A program made the position numbers and the translations under genes. A stretch of DNA of 64,000 nucleotides from Streptomyces sp. MJM8645 (GTDB taxonomy: Bacteria > Actinomycetota > Actinomycetes > Streptomycetales > Streptomycetaceae): positions 3,418,501 through 3,482,500 of the forward strand of contig NZ_LJJF01000001.1 in the NCBI RefSeq assembly GCF_001625365.1, written 5' to 3'. Of the stretch, positions 8,885 through 17,629 are shown one piece after another. The notes beneath the pieces are model-generated. The model did not search any database and had not been told where the DNA came from. It saw only the letters and a list, made by a program, of their open reading frames with translations. The first letter of the stretch is position 1; each line of letters opens with the position of its first letter.

Positions 8885-10519
8885 GTGGCGGACGAGGACC
8901 CGTCGCAGCACGCACTGCACGCCTCGCAGGCCGGCAGCCCCGACCAGGCGGACGCCGTGCCGCGACAGCAGTCTCCGGCCCCCGCTGCGGGCGAACCGCA
9001 GCCGGGGGGCGATTTCGAGTCGCCCACCGCCCCCGTGAGCCTCGTCAAGACCGGCGCCGCGACCGCCACCGTGGCCGGCGCCGACCCGGCCGTCCACGCC
9101 CGGCAGCTCGCCGCCCTGGACGGGGACCCTGGCGAAGAGGAACCCGAGCCGAGCCGCAACCTCCTGGTCCGGACCGCCTCCGCCGCCGGCGCCCGCACCG
9201 GCCGGGTGGTGCACGGCACCGGCCGCCGGATCCGCAAGGCCACCTCCGCGGAGGGCGCGGGCGAATCCGGCCTGGCGAAGCTGATCGAACTGCACGCGCT
9301 GAACTCCTTCGGCGACATGCTGATCACCGTCGCGCTGGCCTCGACCATCTTCTTCTCCGTACCCACCGGCGAGGCCCGCGGCCGGGTGTCGCTGTACCTG
9401 TTGATCACGATGGCCCCGTTCGCCCTGCTGGCCCCGGTGATCGGCCCGCTGCTGGACCGGCTGCCGCACGGCCGCCGGGCGGCGATGGCGATGTCGATGC
9501 TGGCCCGGGCGGTGCTGGCCTGGACGATGGCCGGGGTGATCACCGGCGGCGGTCTGGCGCTGTACCCGGAGGCGCTGGGCGTGCTGGTGGCGTCCAAGGC
9601 GTACGGGGTGGTGCGCAGCGTGGTGGTGCCGCGGCTGCTGCCGAGCCGGCTGTCGCTGGTGAAGGCGAACTCCCGGGTCACCCTGGCCGGGCTGCTGGCC
9701 ACCGGGGTGGCGGCCGGGGTGGGCGGTCTGCTGCACCTGATCGGGCCGGGCTGGCCGCTGCGCGGCGCGTTCCTGGTCTTCGTGATCGGCACCCTGATGG
9801 CCTTCCACCTGCCGCACGCGGTGGACTCCGCCAAGGGCGAGCAGCGCGCACTGCTGCACGCCGAGATGCACGGCGAGGCGCACGGCGAGCGGGCGCCGGA
9901 GGACGCCCGCGCCCCGAAGGCCTCGCTGCGCACCGTCGGCCCGTCGGTGATCCTGGCGCTGCGGGCGATGTCGGCGCTGCGCTGGCTGGTCGGCTTCCTG
10001 GTGATGTTCCTGGCGTTCCTGCTGCGCGAAGAGCCGATCGGGGGCCTGCGGCCGACGCTGGCGCTGGGCCTGGTGGCGCTGGCGGCGGGGACGGGCAACG
10101 CGCTGGGTTCGGTGCTGGGCTCCTGGCTGCGCACCCGGGGCCCGGAGGCGACGGTCACCGCGATGCTGCTGCTGGCGACCGGCGCGACGGCCGCGGCCGC
10201 GCTCTGGTACGGCGTGGTGACGGTGGTCCTGGTCGCCGGCGTGGCCGGGGTGGCGGCCTCGCTGGGCAAGCTGTCGCTGGACGCGCTGATCCAGCGGGAC
10301 GTCCCGGAGGCGGTGCGGACCTCGGCGTTCGCGCGGTCGGAGACGCTGCTCCAGCTGTCCTGGGTGGCCGGCGGCGCGGTCGGCATCCTGCTGCCGCTGA
10401 ACGGCGTGCTGGGTCTGTCGGTGGCCGCCGGGGTGGTGGGCCTGATGCTGCTGTGGACGGTCCGCACGCTGTTCCGGGTGGGCCTGCGGCGGCGCCCTCC
10501 GGCGCCCAGGGTGGCCTGA
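8885..10519 (+). CDS. MFS-type membrane transporter
   Basis: A ~544-residue protein with a long hydrophilic, Pro/Ala-rich N-terminal extension (~130 residues) before the first membrane helix, then about 12 hydrophobic spans. The loop after span 2 carries LLDRLPHGRRAAMA, the degenerate MFS motif A (D-R-x-G-R-R). A basic/acidic central loop separates the two six-helix halves. No substrate can be inferred. I chose GTG at 8885 (GGCAGGATG just upstream); the frame is open further upstream but no better start is apparent. It runs in the same direction as the DUF2771 and mqnB-mqnD genes, 72 bp ahead of them. Confidence 0.78.
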   Translation: MADEDPSQHALHASQAGSPDQADAVPRQQSPAPAAGEPQPGGDFESPTAPVSLVKTGAATATVAGADPAVHARQLAALDGDPGEEEPEPSRNLLVRTASAAGARTGRVVHGTGRRIRKATSAEGAGESGLAKLIELHALNSFGDMLITVALASTIFFSVPTGEARGRVSLYLLITMAPFALLAPVIGPLLDRLPHGRRAAMAMSMLARAVLAWTMAGVITGGGLALYPEALGVLVASKAYGVVRSVVVPRLLPSRLSLVKANSRVTLAGLLATGVAAGVGGLLHLIGPGWPLRGAFLVFVIGTLMAFHLPHAVDSAKGEQRALLHAEMHGEAHGERAPEDARAPKASLRTVGPSVILALRAMSALRWLVGFLVMFLAFLLREEPIGGLRPTLALGLVALAAGTGNALGSVLGSWLRTRGPEATVTAMLLLATGATAAAALWYGVVTVVLVAGVAGVAASLGKLSLDALIQRDVPEAVRTSAFARSETLLQLSWVAGGAVGILLPLNGVLGLSVAAGVVGLMLLWTVRTLFRVGLRRRPPAPRVA

Positions 10520-10591
10520 ACCGGCCATGGGCAACACGCGGTGGCCGACCCCCGCGTAGCGTGATCGGCGAAGCCCGGTAGATTCTGACGC

Positions 10592-11122
10592 ATGAGCCTC
10601 AATACCCGTGCCATCGCCGCCCTCGGCGCCGTCGTCGTGGTCGGTGCTGCCACGGTCGGCACGTCCGTCGCCATCGCGAGCGGCCAGACCGAGCACAGCT
10701 CCCACCGCGCGACCCTCACGGTCGGCAACTCCTCGATCGTCGCGGACCCGCTGTGCTTCAACGGCGGCAGCCCGATCACGGAGGACCTGCAGCAGGAGTG
10801 CCAGCAGAAGGCCACCCAGGCCCTCGCGGAGGGCACCCTCCCGACCTCCGACGTCGTGGTGAGCGACCGGGTCGGCGTCGGCGTCTCCCCGAACGTGGCC
10901 GACAAGGGCTGGTGGGCCTTCACCAACGGCGGCTCGCAGGGCCAGGGCGGGCGCTTCAGCCTGTTCTCCTACGCCAAGGGCCCGACCTTCTCCGGCTCCC
11001 AGCCGGCGAGCCAGGTGCTGAACGCCTCCGGCAAGACCCTGGTCACCGTGGTCGAGGGCGACAAGAACTCGGACAACCCGGTCGCCGTCTGGTACTTCCA
11101 GCTGAACACCCAGGACAGCTGA
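10592..11122 (+). CDS. Exported DUF2771-like protein
   Basis: A 176-residue protein with an N-terminal signal or anchor helix (residues ~8-30) and a beta-rich extracellular part. The core pattern ATLTVGNSSIVADPLCFN, a second cysteine ~20 residues on, and VGVGVSPNVADKGWW match what I remember of DUF2771, where two cysteines probably form a disulfide. Family members are usually lipoproteins, but no lipobox cysteine is present here, so it is either cleaved and secreted or anchored by the uncleaved helix. It starts 72 bp after the MFS gene and ends 10 bp before mqnB. Function unknown. Confidence 0.65.
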   Translation: MSLNTRAIAALGAVVVVGAATVGTSVAIASGQTEHSSHRATLTVGNSSIVADPLCFNGGSPITEDLQQECQQKATQALAEGTLPTSDVVVSDRVGVGVSPNVADKGWWAFTNGGSQGQGGRFSLFSYAKGPTFSGSQPASQVLNASGKTLVTVVEGDKNSDNPVAVWYFQLNTQDS

Positions 11123-11132
11123 CGCTCCCGCG

Positions 11133-11897
11133 ATGACCGCACACGCCGTCGCGGACGAGCGCAGCGAGCAGCCGGGCCCCGACCGGGCCCGGCTGCTCGT
11201 CGTCGTCGCGGTGCCCGCCGAGGCCGAGGCCGTCCTGCGCGGCCTGCCCGGCCCGGCCACCGTGCTGCCGCTGCCCGGCGGTGCGCTGCACCGGGCCGCG
11301 GGCGCCCCGGTGGACGTCCTGGCGGGCGGGGTCGGCCCGGCCGCCGCCTCCGCCGCCGCCTCCGCCGCGCTGGGCGCGCAGCCGGCCTCGGGGGGCCGCT
11401 ACGGCCTGGTCGTCTCGGCCGGGATCGCCGGCGGGTTCGCCCCGCACGCCCCGGTCGGCACCACCGTGCTGGCCGACGCGATCGTCACCGCCGACCTCGG
11501 CGCCGAGACCCCCGAGGGCTTCGCCGACGTCACCGAACTGGGCTTCGGCACCGTCCGGCACACCCCTCCCCCGGCCGCCGTCGCGCTGGCCGCCCGGGCC
11601 CTGGGCGCCGCCACCGGCCCGGTGCTGACCGTCTCCACCGTCACCGGCAGCGCCGAGCGGGCCGCCGCACTGGCCGCCCGCCACCCGGGCGCCCTGGCCG
11701 AGGCGATGGAGGGCTTCGGCGTGGCCGAGGCCGCCGCCCGGTACGGCGTGCCGGTGCTCGAACTCCGGACCGTCTCCAACCCGGTCGGCCCGCGCGACCG
11801 GGCCGCCTGGCGGATCGGCGAGGCGCTGGCCGCCCTGGAGCGGGCCTTCGCCGCACTGCCCGTCCACGAACTGATCGAGGAGGCCGGCCGTGGCTGA
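11133..11897 (+). CDS. mqnB: Futalosine hydrolase
   Basis: MqnB (254 aa) cleaves hypoxanthine (or adenine) from futalosine to give dehypoxanthinyl futalosine in the alternative menaquinone pathway. The protein has the nucleoside-phosphorylase/nucleosidase fold with the glycine-rich VVSAGIAGGFAP loop and EAMEGFGVAEAA, whose Glu binds the ribose, as in MTA/SAH nucleosidases. Its identity is fixed by the next gene, mqnD, which overlaps it by 8 bp, so the two are translationally coupled. The N-terminal ~20 residues are a low-complexity lead-in; a slightly later start is possible. The remaining mqn genes are not in this window. Confidence 0.93.
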   Translation: MTAHAVADERSEQPGPDRARLLVVVAVPAEAEAVLRGLPGPATVLPLPGGALHRAAGAPVDVLAGGVGPAAASAAASAALGAQPASGGRYGLVVSAGIAGGFAPHAPVGTTVLADAIVTADLGAETPEGFADVTELGFGTVRHTPPPAAVALAARALGAATGPVLTVSTVTGSAERAAALAARHPGALAEAMEGFGVAEAAARYGVPVLELRTVSNPVGPRDRAAWRIGEALAALERAFAALPVHELIEEAGRG

Positions 11898-12741
11898 ACG
11901 GCTGAGCATCGCGTACTCGCCCTGCCCGAACGACACCTTCGTCTTCCACGCCTGGGCGCACGGCCTGGTGCCCGGGGCGGACGCCCCCGAGGTGACCTTC
12001 GCGGACATCGACGTCACCAACGGCCTGGCCGAGCGCGGCGAACTGGACGTCCTGAAGATCAGCTACGGCGCGCTGCCCTGGGTCCTGGACGAGTACACCC
12101 TGCTGCCCTGCGGCGGCGCGCTCGGGCGCGGCTGCGGCCCGCTGGTGCTCACCCGGCCGGGCACGGACGCCCCCGCGGACCTCACCGGGAAGACGGTGGC
12201 GGTGCCGTCCGAGCGCTCCACCGCCTACCTGCTGTTCCGGCTCTGGGCCGCGAAGGCGGTGCCGGGCGGCTTCGGCGAGATCGTCGTCCTGCCGTTCCAC
12301 GAGATCATGCCCGCCGTCCGGGACGGCCGGGTGGACGCCGGCCTGGTGATCCACGAGGCCCGGTTCACGTACCGGCAGTACGGCCTGCACAGCCTGGCCG
12401 ACATGGGCGAGGCCTGGGAGCAGGAGACCGGCCTGCCGATCCCGCTCGGCGCGATCGTCGCCCGGCGCTCGCTCGGCGCCGAACGGCTGCGCGCGCTCAC
12501 CGACGCCGTCCGCGCCTCCGTCCGGCAGGCCTGGGCGGACCCGAGCGCCAGCCGGGAGTACGTGCTGGCGCACGCCCAGGAGATGGACCCGGCCGTCGCC
12601 GACCAGCACATCGCCCTGTACGTGAACGAGTTCACCGCGGACCTCGGCGAGGAGGGCTACGCGGCCGTCCGCGCGCTGCTCACCCGGGCCGCCGCGGAGG
12701 GGCTGGTGCCCCCGCTCGACCCGGGTGCGCTGGCGTTCTGA
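11890..12741 (+). CDS. mqnD: 1,4-dihydroxy-6-naphthoate synthase
   Basis: MqnD (283 aa) converts cyclic dehypoxanthinyl futalosine to 1,4-dihydroxy-6-naphthoate. It has a periplasmic-binding-protein-like fold without a signal peptide, as expected for a cytosolic enzyme. The N-terminal SPCPNDTFVFHAW is diagnostic, and the active-site loop GRVDAGLVIHEARFTY contains the His assigned as general base in the family. The start overlaps the end of mqnB by 8 bp. It is the last gene of this rightward block and converges with the cold-shock gene only 10 bp away, with no room for a conventional terminator. Confidence 0.95.
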   Translation: MAERLSIAYSPCPNDTFVFHAWAHGLVPGADAPEVTFADIDVTNGLAERGELDVLKISYGALPWVLDEYTLLPCGGALGRGCGPLVLTRPGTDAPADLTGKTVAVPSERSTAYLLFRLWAAKAVPGGFGEIVVLPFHEIMPAVRDGRVDAGLVIHEARFTYRQYGLHSLADMGEAWEQETGLPIPLGAIVARRSLGAERLRALTDAVRASVRQAWADPSASREYVLAHAQEMDPAVADQHIALYVNEFTADLGEEGYAAVRALLTRAAAEGLVPPLDPGALAF

Positions 12742-12751
12742 TCCCCCTCGG

Positions 12752-13135
12752 TCAGACGTCGAACTGGTCGGCCACCGCGCGCAGCAGGCCGGCCAGCTTC
12801 TGGCCGGTCGCCTTGGCCGGGTAGCGGCCGTGCTGGAGGCCCGGCAGCACCGCGTCCAGCGTGGTGATCAGGTCCTGGACGATCGGCGCCATGTCGTCGG
12901 CGCTCTTGCGCTGGGCGGCGGCCACCGACGGCAGTGCGTCCAGCAGTTGCACGGCCATCGCCTGGTCGCCGCGGTGGCCGGCGACCACGCCGAACTCGAC
13001 CCGCTGGCCCGGCTTCAGCACGGTGACACCGGCGGGCAGCGCCTTGGTGTGGACGAAGACGTCGCCGCCGTCGTCGCGTGACAGGAAGCCGAAGCCCTTC
13101 GTCTCGTTGAACCACTTGACCTGGCCGGTGGGCAT
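12752..13135 (-). CDS. Cold-shock-domain protein with C-terminal extension
   Basis: A 127-residue protein. Residues 1-66 form a cold-shock domain (OB fold) with the RNP1-like KGFGFLSRDD and RNP2-like DVFVHTKAL motifs that bind single-stranded nucleic acid. Residues ~67-127 are an extra helical segment (VQDLITTLDAVLPGLQ and KLAGLLRAVADQFDV) not found in 67-residue CspA proteins. Similar extended cold-shock proteins occur in mycobacteria. A typical short csp is also in this window at 38196-38399. The 472-bp upstream gap suggests a long leader, common for csp mRNAs. Confidence 0.9.
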   Translation of the reverse strand: MPTGQVKWFNETKGFGFLSRDDGGDVFVHTKALPAGVTVLKPGQRVEFGVVAGHRGDQAMAVQLLDALPSVAAAQRKSADDMAPIVQDLITTLDAVLPGLQHGRYPAKATGQKLAGLLRAVADQFDV

Positions 13136-13607
13136 CTCGACAGTCCTCGAATGGGTGTGAGGGATCCCGGCCCTGGCCGGGGATCACTGGGTGGTGGGGA
13201 AGGCAGCCGACCTCGGCTCGGCGCCCGCGGGCGCTCATGGTCAGCACGCTGTCAGGAGCAGACTAACGGTCCGTCACTGCCTCATCCGCGTTCCGCGAAA
13301 GATCCGCGTTCCAAGGCCCGTTGGGGGCGGTACGGGCGCGGCGTTCTCGCGATCACGGGCGACCCGGTACTGGCACAGCCGGGGCGCGGCTCAGCACGGT
13401 CCATCGGCTCACACCCCCGGGTCTGAGGAAACGGGGCGCACGTGTCGCACCCCTCGGCACCCCCTGCATACCCCCGCCCAGCAGGGATCAAAACGTTCAG
13501 CTTCCGAGAAACTGCGCAACGTGACCGGACCGCTCCGGTGACGGGGCCCGGCGGCCGCTCTGCCAGACTGGACCGACCGCCCGACCAGCCCCGAGGAGCG
13601 AGCAGAC
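13136..13607. other. Intergenic region: csp leader and promoter of the next gene
   Basis: No gene is supported here. It should hold the leftward csp promoter and a long 5' leader, plus the promoter of the small gene at 13608. An 11-bp direct repeat, ATCCGCGTTCC, occurs at 13284-13294 and 13302-13312. No tRNA-like or riboswitch-like structure was recognised. Confidence 0.4.
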
Positions 13608-13850
13608 GTGAGCAGCCAGAGCGCCGACCCCGGCGACGTGTACGTCAAGGCCGGGACGATCGTCTTCGGTCTGGGCGCGCTCGCCACCCTGGTCACCTTC
13701 GTCCCGCTGTTCCTGCACCTGACGCCGCTGCCGACGGCCGCGTACTGGCTGAGCATGCTGATGCCGGCGGGCTTCCTGGCCGCGCTGACCGGGCTGTTCC
13801 TGAACGCGCGGGCCCAGCGCCGCCGGGTGGAGTCCGCGGCCGCGTCCTAG
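13608..13850 (+). CDS. Small two-span membrane protein, unknown
   Basis: An 80-residue protein with two hydrophobic segments (about residues 16-38 and 45-66) and a short basic tail. The GTG at 13608 has GAGGAGCGA 8-15 nt upstream, a good ribosome-binding site. It stands alone, ending in a strong bidirectional hairpin shared with the convergent HAD gene. No family recognised. Confidence 0.65.
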   Translation: MSSQSADPGDVYVKAGTIVFGLGALATLVTFVPLFLHLTPLPTAAYWLSMLMPAGFLAALTGLFLNARAQRRRVESAAAS

Positions 13851-13852
13851 AA

Positions 13853-13895
13853 CGCGGCCCCGGGACCCGGCCCCAGGGCATGCCCCGGGGCCGCG
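13853..13895. terminator. Bidirectional hairpin terminator
   Basis: Perfect 12-bp arms (CGCGGCCCCGGG at 13853-13864 and its complement at 13884-13895) lie exactly between two convergent genes, ending 2 bp before the HAD gene stop. Confidence 0.7.
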
Positions 13896-13897
13896 GC

Positions 13898-14524
13898 TCA
13901 GCCGGCCAGGTGGGCGTCGAGCCAGGCCGGGAACCCGGTGAGGTCCGCCAGCACCACGTCCGCCCCGGCCGCGCGCAGTTCGTCCGCGCTGTACGGGCCG
14001 GTGGCCACGCACACCGCGACGGCGTCCGCGTGCCGGGCGCCCCGGATGTCGCCGAGGTGGTCGCCGACGTAGACGCTCGCGCCGTACTCGCGCAGCGCCT
14101 CGCCCTTGGTCTCCGCCCAGAGGTCGCCGACCAGCGCGTCCGCGTGCAGCCCGGCGTGCTCCAGGTGCAGGCGGGCGTTCGGCTCGTACTTGCCGGTGAT
14201 CACCGCGACCCGGCCGCCGTGGTCGCGGACCGCCTCGACGGCGGCGTGCGCGCCGGGGAGGGCGACGGTCGGGGCGAAGGCGAGGTCGCGGTAGAGCTCG
14301 CGGTAGCGGGTGGCGGCGCGCTCCACCTCGTCCTCCGGGAACCAGTTGCGGATCTCGTCCAGCAGCGGCGGGCCGAGCCGGGTGACCACCAGGTCGGCGT
14401 CGATGCGGACGCCGGTCTCGGCCGCGAGCGCCAGGTAAGTGGCGTGGATCCCCGGCCGGGTGTCCAGCAGCGTCATGTCGAGGTCGAAGCCGACGGTGAG
14501 CGGGGCGGTGCGGGTCTCGGGCAT
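13898..14524 (-). CDS. HAD-superfamily phosphatase (phosphoglycolate phosphatase-like)
   Basis: A 208-residue HAD hydrolase. Motif I is DLDMTLLDT (nucleophile Asp, with Met in place of the common Gly/Glu position), motif II is VITGK (Thr), the Lys of motif III lies in AETKGEALREYG, and motif IV is YVGDHLGDIRGA. A four-helix cap (about residues 20-85) fits the C1-type phosphoglycolate phosphatase/PpaX group. The substrate is not determinable. It is divergent from the iron ABC operon, with a 100-bp gap that contains a candidate iron operator. Confidence 0.85.
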   Translation of the reverse strand: MPETRTAPLTVGFDLDMTLLDTRPGIHATYLALAAETGVRIDADLVVTRLGPPLLDEIRNWFPEDEVERAATRYRELYRDLAFAPTVALPGAHAAVEAVRDHGGRVAVITGKYEPNARLHLEHAGLHADALVGDLWAETKGEALREYGASVYVGDHLGDIRGARHADAVAVCVATGPYSADELRAAGADVVLADLTGFPAWLDAHLAG

Positions 14525-14589
14525 GCCGCCAGGCTATCCAACGGGCGGTTCGGGGAGCCGGGGCAATTTGCCCCGGCTTCCGACGGGAA

Positions 14590-14608
14590 CTTAGGTTTAC
14601 CTGAGTTG
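14590..14608. promoter_or_regulatory. Candidate iron-responsive operator
   Basis: The sequence ACTTAGGTTTACCTGAG, 17-35 bp ahead of the first FecCD permease, contains facing AGGT and ACCT half-sites like those of DtxR/IdeR/DmdR1 boxes. The half-sites are only 2 bp apart, whereas the canonical 19-bp box places them 7 bp apart, so the match is partial. Context (siderophore importer) is the stronger argument. Confidence 0.4.
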
Positions 14609-14624
14609 TCTGCGGAGAGGGCCC

Positions 14625-15656
14625 ATGACCGACACCACCGCGCCACCCGGCGCGCGACGGACAGCGCGCCGCCGAATACTGTGGCTCGCCGCCGCGCTGG
14701 CCGTCCTGGCCGCCGCGGTGCTGCTGAGCCTGGCGGTCGGCAGCCGCACCATCCCCTTCGGCGACACCCTCGACGCCCTGCTGCACGGCGGCGACACGGC
14801 CAACGCCGTCGTCGTCCGCGAGCTGCGGGTGCCGCGCACCGTCGTCGGGCTGGCCGTCGGCGCGGCGCTCGGCCTCGCCGGGGCCGTCATGCAGGGCCTC
14901 ACCCGCAACCCGATCGCCGACCCCGGCATCCTCGGCGTCTCCCAGGGCGCGGCGGCCGGCGTGGTCCTCGCCATCTCCGGCTTCGGCGTCTCCACCCTCA
15001 CCGGCTACGTCTGGTTCGGCTTCGCGGGCGCCGTGATCGCCACCGTGCTCGTGTACGGCCTGGCCGGGCGCGGCCGGGGCGGGGCCACGCCGATCAAGCT
15101 GGCGCTGGCCGGCTCGGCGATGTCCGCGTTCATCGCCTCGCTCAACACCATGGTGCTGACGACCGACGCGGCCACCATGGACCAATTCCGCTTCTGGCAC
15201 GTCGGCTCGCTCTCCGGGCGGACCTCGGACGTGGCCTGGCAGCTGCTGCCGTTCCTCGCCGTCGGCACGGTGCTGGTGGTCGCGGTGGCCCGCGGCCTGG
15301 ACGCGCTCGCGCTCGGCGAGGACACCGCCAAGGGCCTCGGCGCCAAGACCGGCCTGGTCCGGGCGATCGGCGCGCTCGGCGCGACGGTGCTGACCGGCTC
15401 GGCCGTCGCGGCCGCCGGGCCGATCGCCTTCATCGGCCTCGCCGTCCCGCACGCGGCGCGGGCCGTCGCCGGCGCGGACCACCGCTGGGTGCTCGCCTTC
15501 TCCGCCGTCCTCGGCCCGGCCCTGCTGCTGCTCGCCGACACCCTGGGGCGGGTCCTCTTCCCGCCGTCGGAGGTCCCGGCGGGCGTGATGACGGCGCTCG
15601 TCGGCGTCCCGGTCCTGGTCGCGCTGGTGCGCCGCCGGAAGGTGGTCGCGTCATGA
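14625..15656 (+). CDS. Iron-siderophore ABC transporter permease (FecCD), first
   Basis: A 343-residue inner-membrane permease of the FecCD/BtuC family, about 10 transmembrane helices, forming half of the translocation channel for an iron-siderophore complex. Family marks seen are [20 protein letters not shown] in helix 2-3, the [12 protein letters not shown] coupling loop that contacts the ATPase, and [15 protein letters not shown]. Its stop overlaps the start of the second permease (ATGA, 4 bp), so this is one operon with the ATPase and, after a short gap, the binding lipoprotein. A possible iron box lies just upstream. Confidence 0.93.
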   Translation: MTDTTAPPGARRTARRRILWLAAALAVLAAAVLLSLAVGSRTIPFGDTLDALLHGGDTANAVVVRELRVPRTVVGLAVGAALGLAGAVMQGLTRNPIADPGILGVSQGAAAGVVLAISGFGVSTLTGYVWFGFAGAVIATVLVYGLAGRGRGGATPIKLALAGSAMSAFIASLNTMVLTTDAATMDQFRFWHVGSLSGRTSDVAWQLLPFLAVGTVLVVAVARGLDALALGEDTAKGLGAKTGLVRAIGALGATVLTGSAVAAAGPIAFIGLAVPHAARAVAGADHRWVLAFSAVLGPALLLLADTLGRVLFPPSEVPAGVMTALVGVPVLVALVRRRKVVAS

Positions 15657-16756
15657 GCGCGCAGGGCGGGCGAACCGTCGGGCGCGGCGCCGTCTCCCCG
15701 CGCGGGTACGCCGTGCTGCGGGCCGGGCGGGCGTCCGTGCTGCTGCACCGCCGGTCGGCGGTGGTGGCGCTGGGCCTGCTGGTCGCGCTGGCCGGGACGG
15801 TCGTCGCCTCGCTCTGCCTGGGCGAGTCGGCCGTGTCGCCGGTCGAGGTGGTGAAGGTGGTGCTCGGGCAGCCGAGCCCGCACGAGCTGGTGGTCGGCGA
15901 GTTCCGGCTGCCCCGGGTGGTCGTGGGCCTGCTGGTCGGCACGGCGCTGGGGCTGGCCGGGGCGCTGATCCAGACCGTCGCCCGCAATCCGCTGGCCAGC
16001 CCCGACGTGGTGGGCGTGACCTGGGGCGCGACCGCCACCGTCGTCGGGCTGATGGCGTACGGCGTGGTCGGCTCGACCGGTCAGGCCCCGTACGCGGCGG
16101 TCGCGGGCGGGCTGGTGGCCGGGCTGCTGGTGTACGCGCTGGCATGGCGGCGCGGCCTGCACGCGCAACGCTTCGTGCTGATCGGGATCGGGATCAGCGT
16201 GGCCCTGTCCTCGCTGACCTCCGTGTTCCTGACCAAGGGCGATGGCTTCCAGGCGCAGGCCGCGAAGGTCTGGATGACGGGCAGCCTGAACGGCGCCGGC
16301 TACGACCAGGCCGGCTGGCTGGCCTGGGTGCTGCTCGCCGCCGTGCCCGTCGTCCTGTGGGCGGCGCGGGCGCAGCGCTCGATCTCCTTCGACGACGCGA
16401 CGGCCGTCGGTCTGGGCCTGCGGCTGGACCGGATCCGCCTCGGCATGGCGCTGCTGGGCATCGTGCTGGCCTCGTGCGCGGCGGGCGCCGCCGGGCCGGT
16501 GGACTTCGTGGCGCTGATGGCGCCGCAGATCGCGCTGCGGCTGGTCCGGTCCGCGCAGGTCCCGCTGTTCTGCTCGGCGCTGACGGGCGCGCTGGTGGTC
16601 GTGCTGGCCGATCTGATCGCCCGGCGACTGATGGCGCCGACCGAACTGCCGGTGGGCGTGGTGACCGGCATGGTCGGCGCGCCGTACTTGATGTGGCTGC
16701 TGATCCTCCCCCGAACTCCGTTCGGGGGTACCCCCATCCGTCGTGGAGGTTCCTGA
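15653..16756 (+). CDS. Iron-siderophore ABC transporter permease (FecCD), second
   Basis: A 367-residue FecCD permease, the second half of the channel. Marks are [20 protein letters not shown], the [13 protein letters not shown] coupling loop and [15 protein letters not shown]. An N-terminal hydrophilic extension of ~40 residues is longer than in the first permease. The last residues ([16 protein letters not shown]) are encoded by a short palindromic repeat followed by the ribosome-binding site of the next gene, suggesting that the tail was altered by insertion. It overlaps the upstream gene by 4 bp, and its TGA shares the A with the ATG of the ATPase. Confidence 0.93.
   Translation: MSAQGGRTVGRGAVSPRGYAVLRAGRASVLLHRRSAVVALGLLVALAGTVVASLCLGESAVSPVEVVKVVLGQPSPHELVVGEFRLPRVVVGLLVGTALGLAGALIQTVARNPLASPDVVGVTWGATATVVGLMAYGVVGSTGQAPYAAVAGGLVAGLLVYALAWRRGLHAQRFVLIGIGISVALSSLTSVFLTKGDGFQAQAAKVWMTGSLNGAGYDQAGWLAWVLLAAVPVVLWAARAQRSISFDDATAVGLGLRLDRIRLGMALLGIVLASCAAGAAGPVDFVALMAPQIALRLVRSAQVPLFCSALTGALVVVLADLIARRLMAPTELPVGVVTGMVGAPYLMWLLILPRTPFGGTPIRRGGS
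16706..16736. repeat. REP-like palindrome inside the second permease 3' end
   Basis: A 9-bp perfect stem (CCCCCGAAC at 16708-16716, GTTCGGGGG at 16720-16728) with a 3-nt loop is followed by TACCCCCAT. It resembles the dispersed small palindromes with a trailing ACCCCCA that I remember as common in Streptomyces genomes. Here it is translated. Confidence 0.55.
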
Positions 16757-17562
16757 TGTCCGCTCACCGACTGGAGGCCCGGGGCCTCACCCTGGCCTAC
16801 GAGGCGCGCACGGTCGTCGAGGGCCTGGACGTCGGCATCCCGGACGGGCGGGTGACGGTGATCGTCGGCCCGAACGCCTGCGGCAAGTCGACGCTGCTGC
16901 GGGCCCTGGGGCGCCTGCTGAAGCCGGTCCGGGGCGCGGTGCTGCTGGACGGCGAGGAGCTGGCGCGGATCCCGACGAAGCGGATCGCCCAGCGGCTGGG
17001 CCTGCTGCCGCAGTCGCCGACGGCGCCGGAGGGCATCTCGGTGGCGGACCTGGTCTCGCGGGGCCGCCAGCCGCACCAGAGCTGGTGGCAGCAGTGGTCG
17101 CCGGAGGACGAGGCGGCGGTGACGGAGGCCCTGGAGCGGACGTCCACGGCGGAGCTGGCCGAGCGCAGCATGGACGAGCTGTCCGGCGGCCAGCGGCAGC
17201 GGGCGTGGATCGCGATGGCACTGGCTCAGGGCACGGACATCCTGCTGCTGGACGAGCCGACCACCTACCTGGACATCGCGCACCAGGTGGAGGTGCTGGA
17301 CCTGGTCCGCCGGCTGAACGTCGAGCGCGGCCGCACGGTGGTGGCGGTGCTGCACGACCTCAACCAGGCGGCCCGGTACGCGGACCACCTGGTGGCGATG
17401 CGGGACGGCCGGGTGGTGGCGCAGGGCGCGCCGACCGAGGTGGTGACGGCGGAGCTGGTGCGGGAGGTGTTCGGGCTGGAGTCGGTGGTGGTGCCGGACC
17501 CGGTGACGGGCACGCCGTTGGTCGTTCCGGGGGCCCCGTGGGCGGCGGCCGTGGACGCCTGA
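16756..17562 (+). CDS. Iron-siderophore ABC transporter ATPase
   Basis: A 268-residue FepC/FecE-type ATPase powering the two FecCD permeases. It shows Walker [10 protein letters not shown] (residues 38-46), Q-loop [10 protein letters not shown], the signature LSGGQRQR, Walker [13 protein letters not shown] and switch His in [16 protein letters not shown] at 16756 overlaps the permease stop by one base, with GGAGG at 16745-16749 as ribosome-binding site. The binding-protein gene follows 67 bp later, completing a four-gene importer. Confidence 0.95.
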   Translation: MSAHRLEARGLTLAYEARTVVEGLDVGIPDGRVTVIVGPNACGKSTLLRALGRLLKPVRGAVLLDGEELARIPTKRIAQRLGLLPQSPTAPEGISVADLVSRGRQPHQSWWQQWSPEDEAAVTEALERTSTAELAERSMDELSGGQRQRAWIAMALAQGTDILLLDEPTTYLDIAHQVEVLDLVRRLNVERGRTVVAVLHDLNQAARYADHLVAMRDGRVVAQGAPTEVVTAELVREVFGLESVVVPDPVTGTPLVVPGAPWAAAVDA

Positions 17563-17629
17563 CGGCAATTCCACACGAAACCGGACATAATCGGCGCGCC
17601 CCCGAAGCCTCACCGCCTGAGGACCGCCG

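Noticed and set aside
13136..13607. tRNA or structured RNA gene in the long gap before the cold-shock gene
   Set aside because: No cloverleaf, no TTCGA-type T-loop in the right setting and no recognisable riboswitch core; a long csp leader is sufficient.
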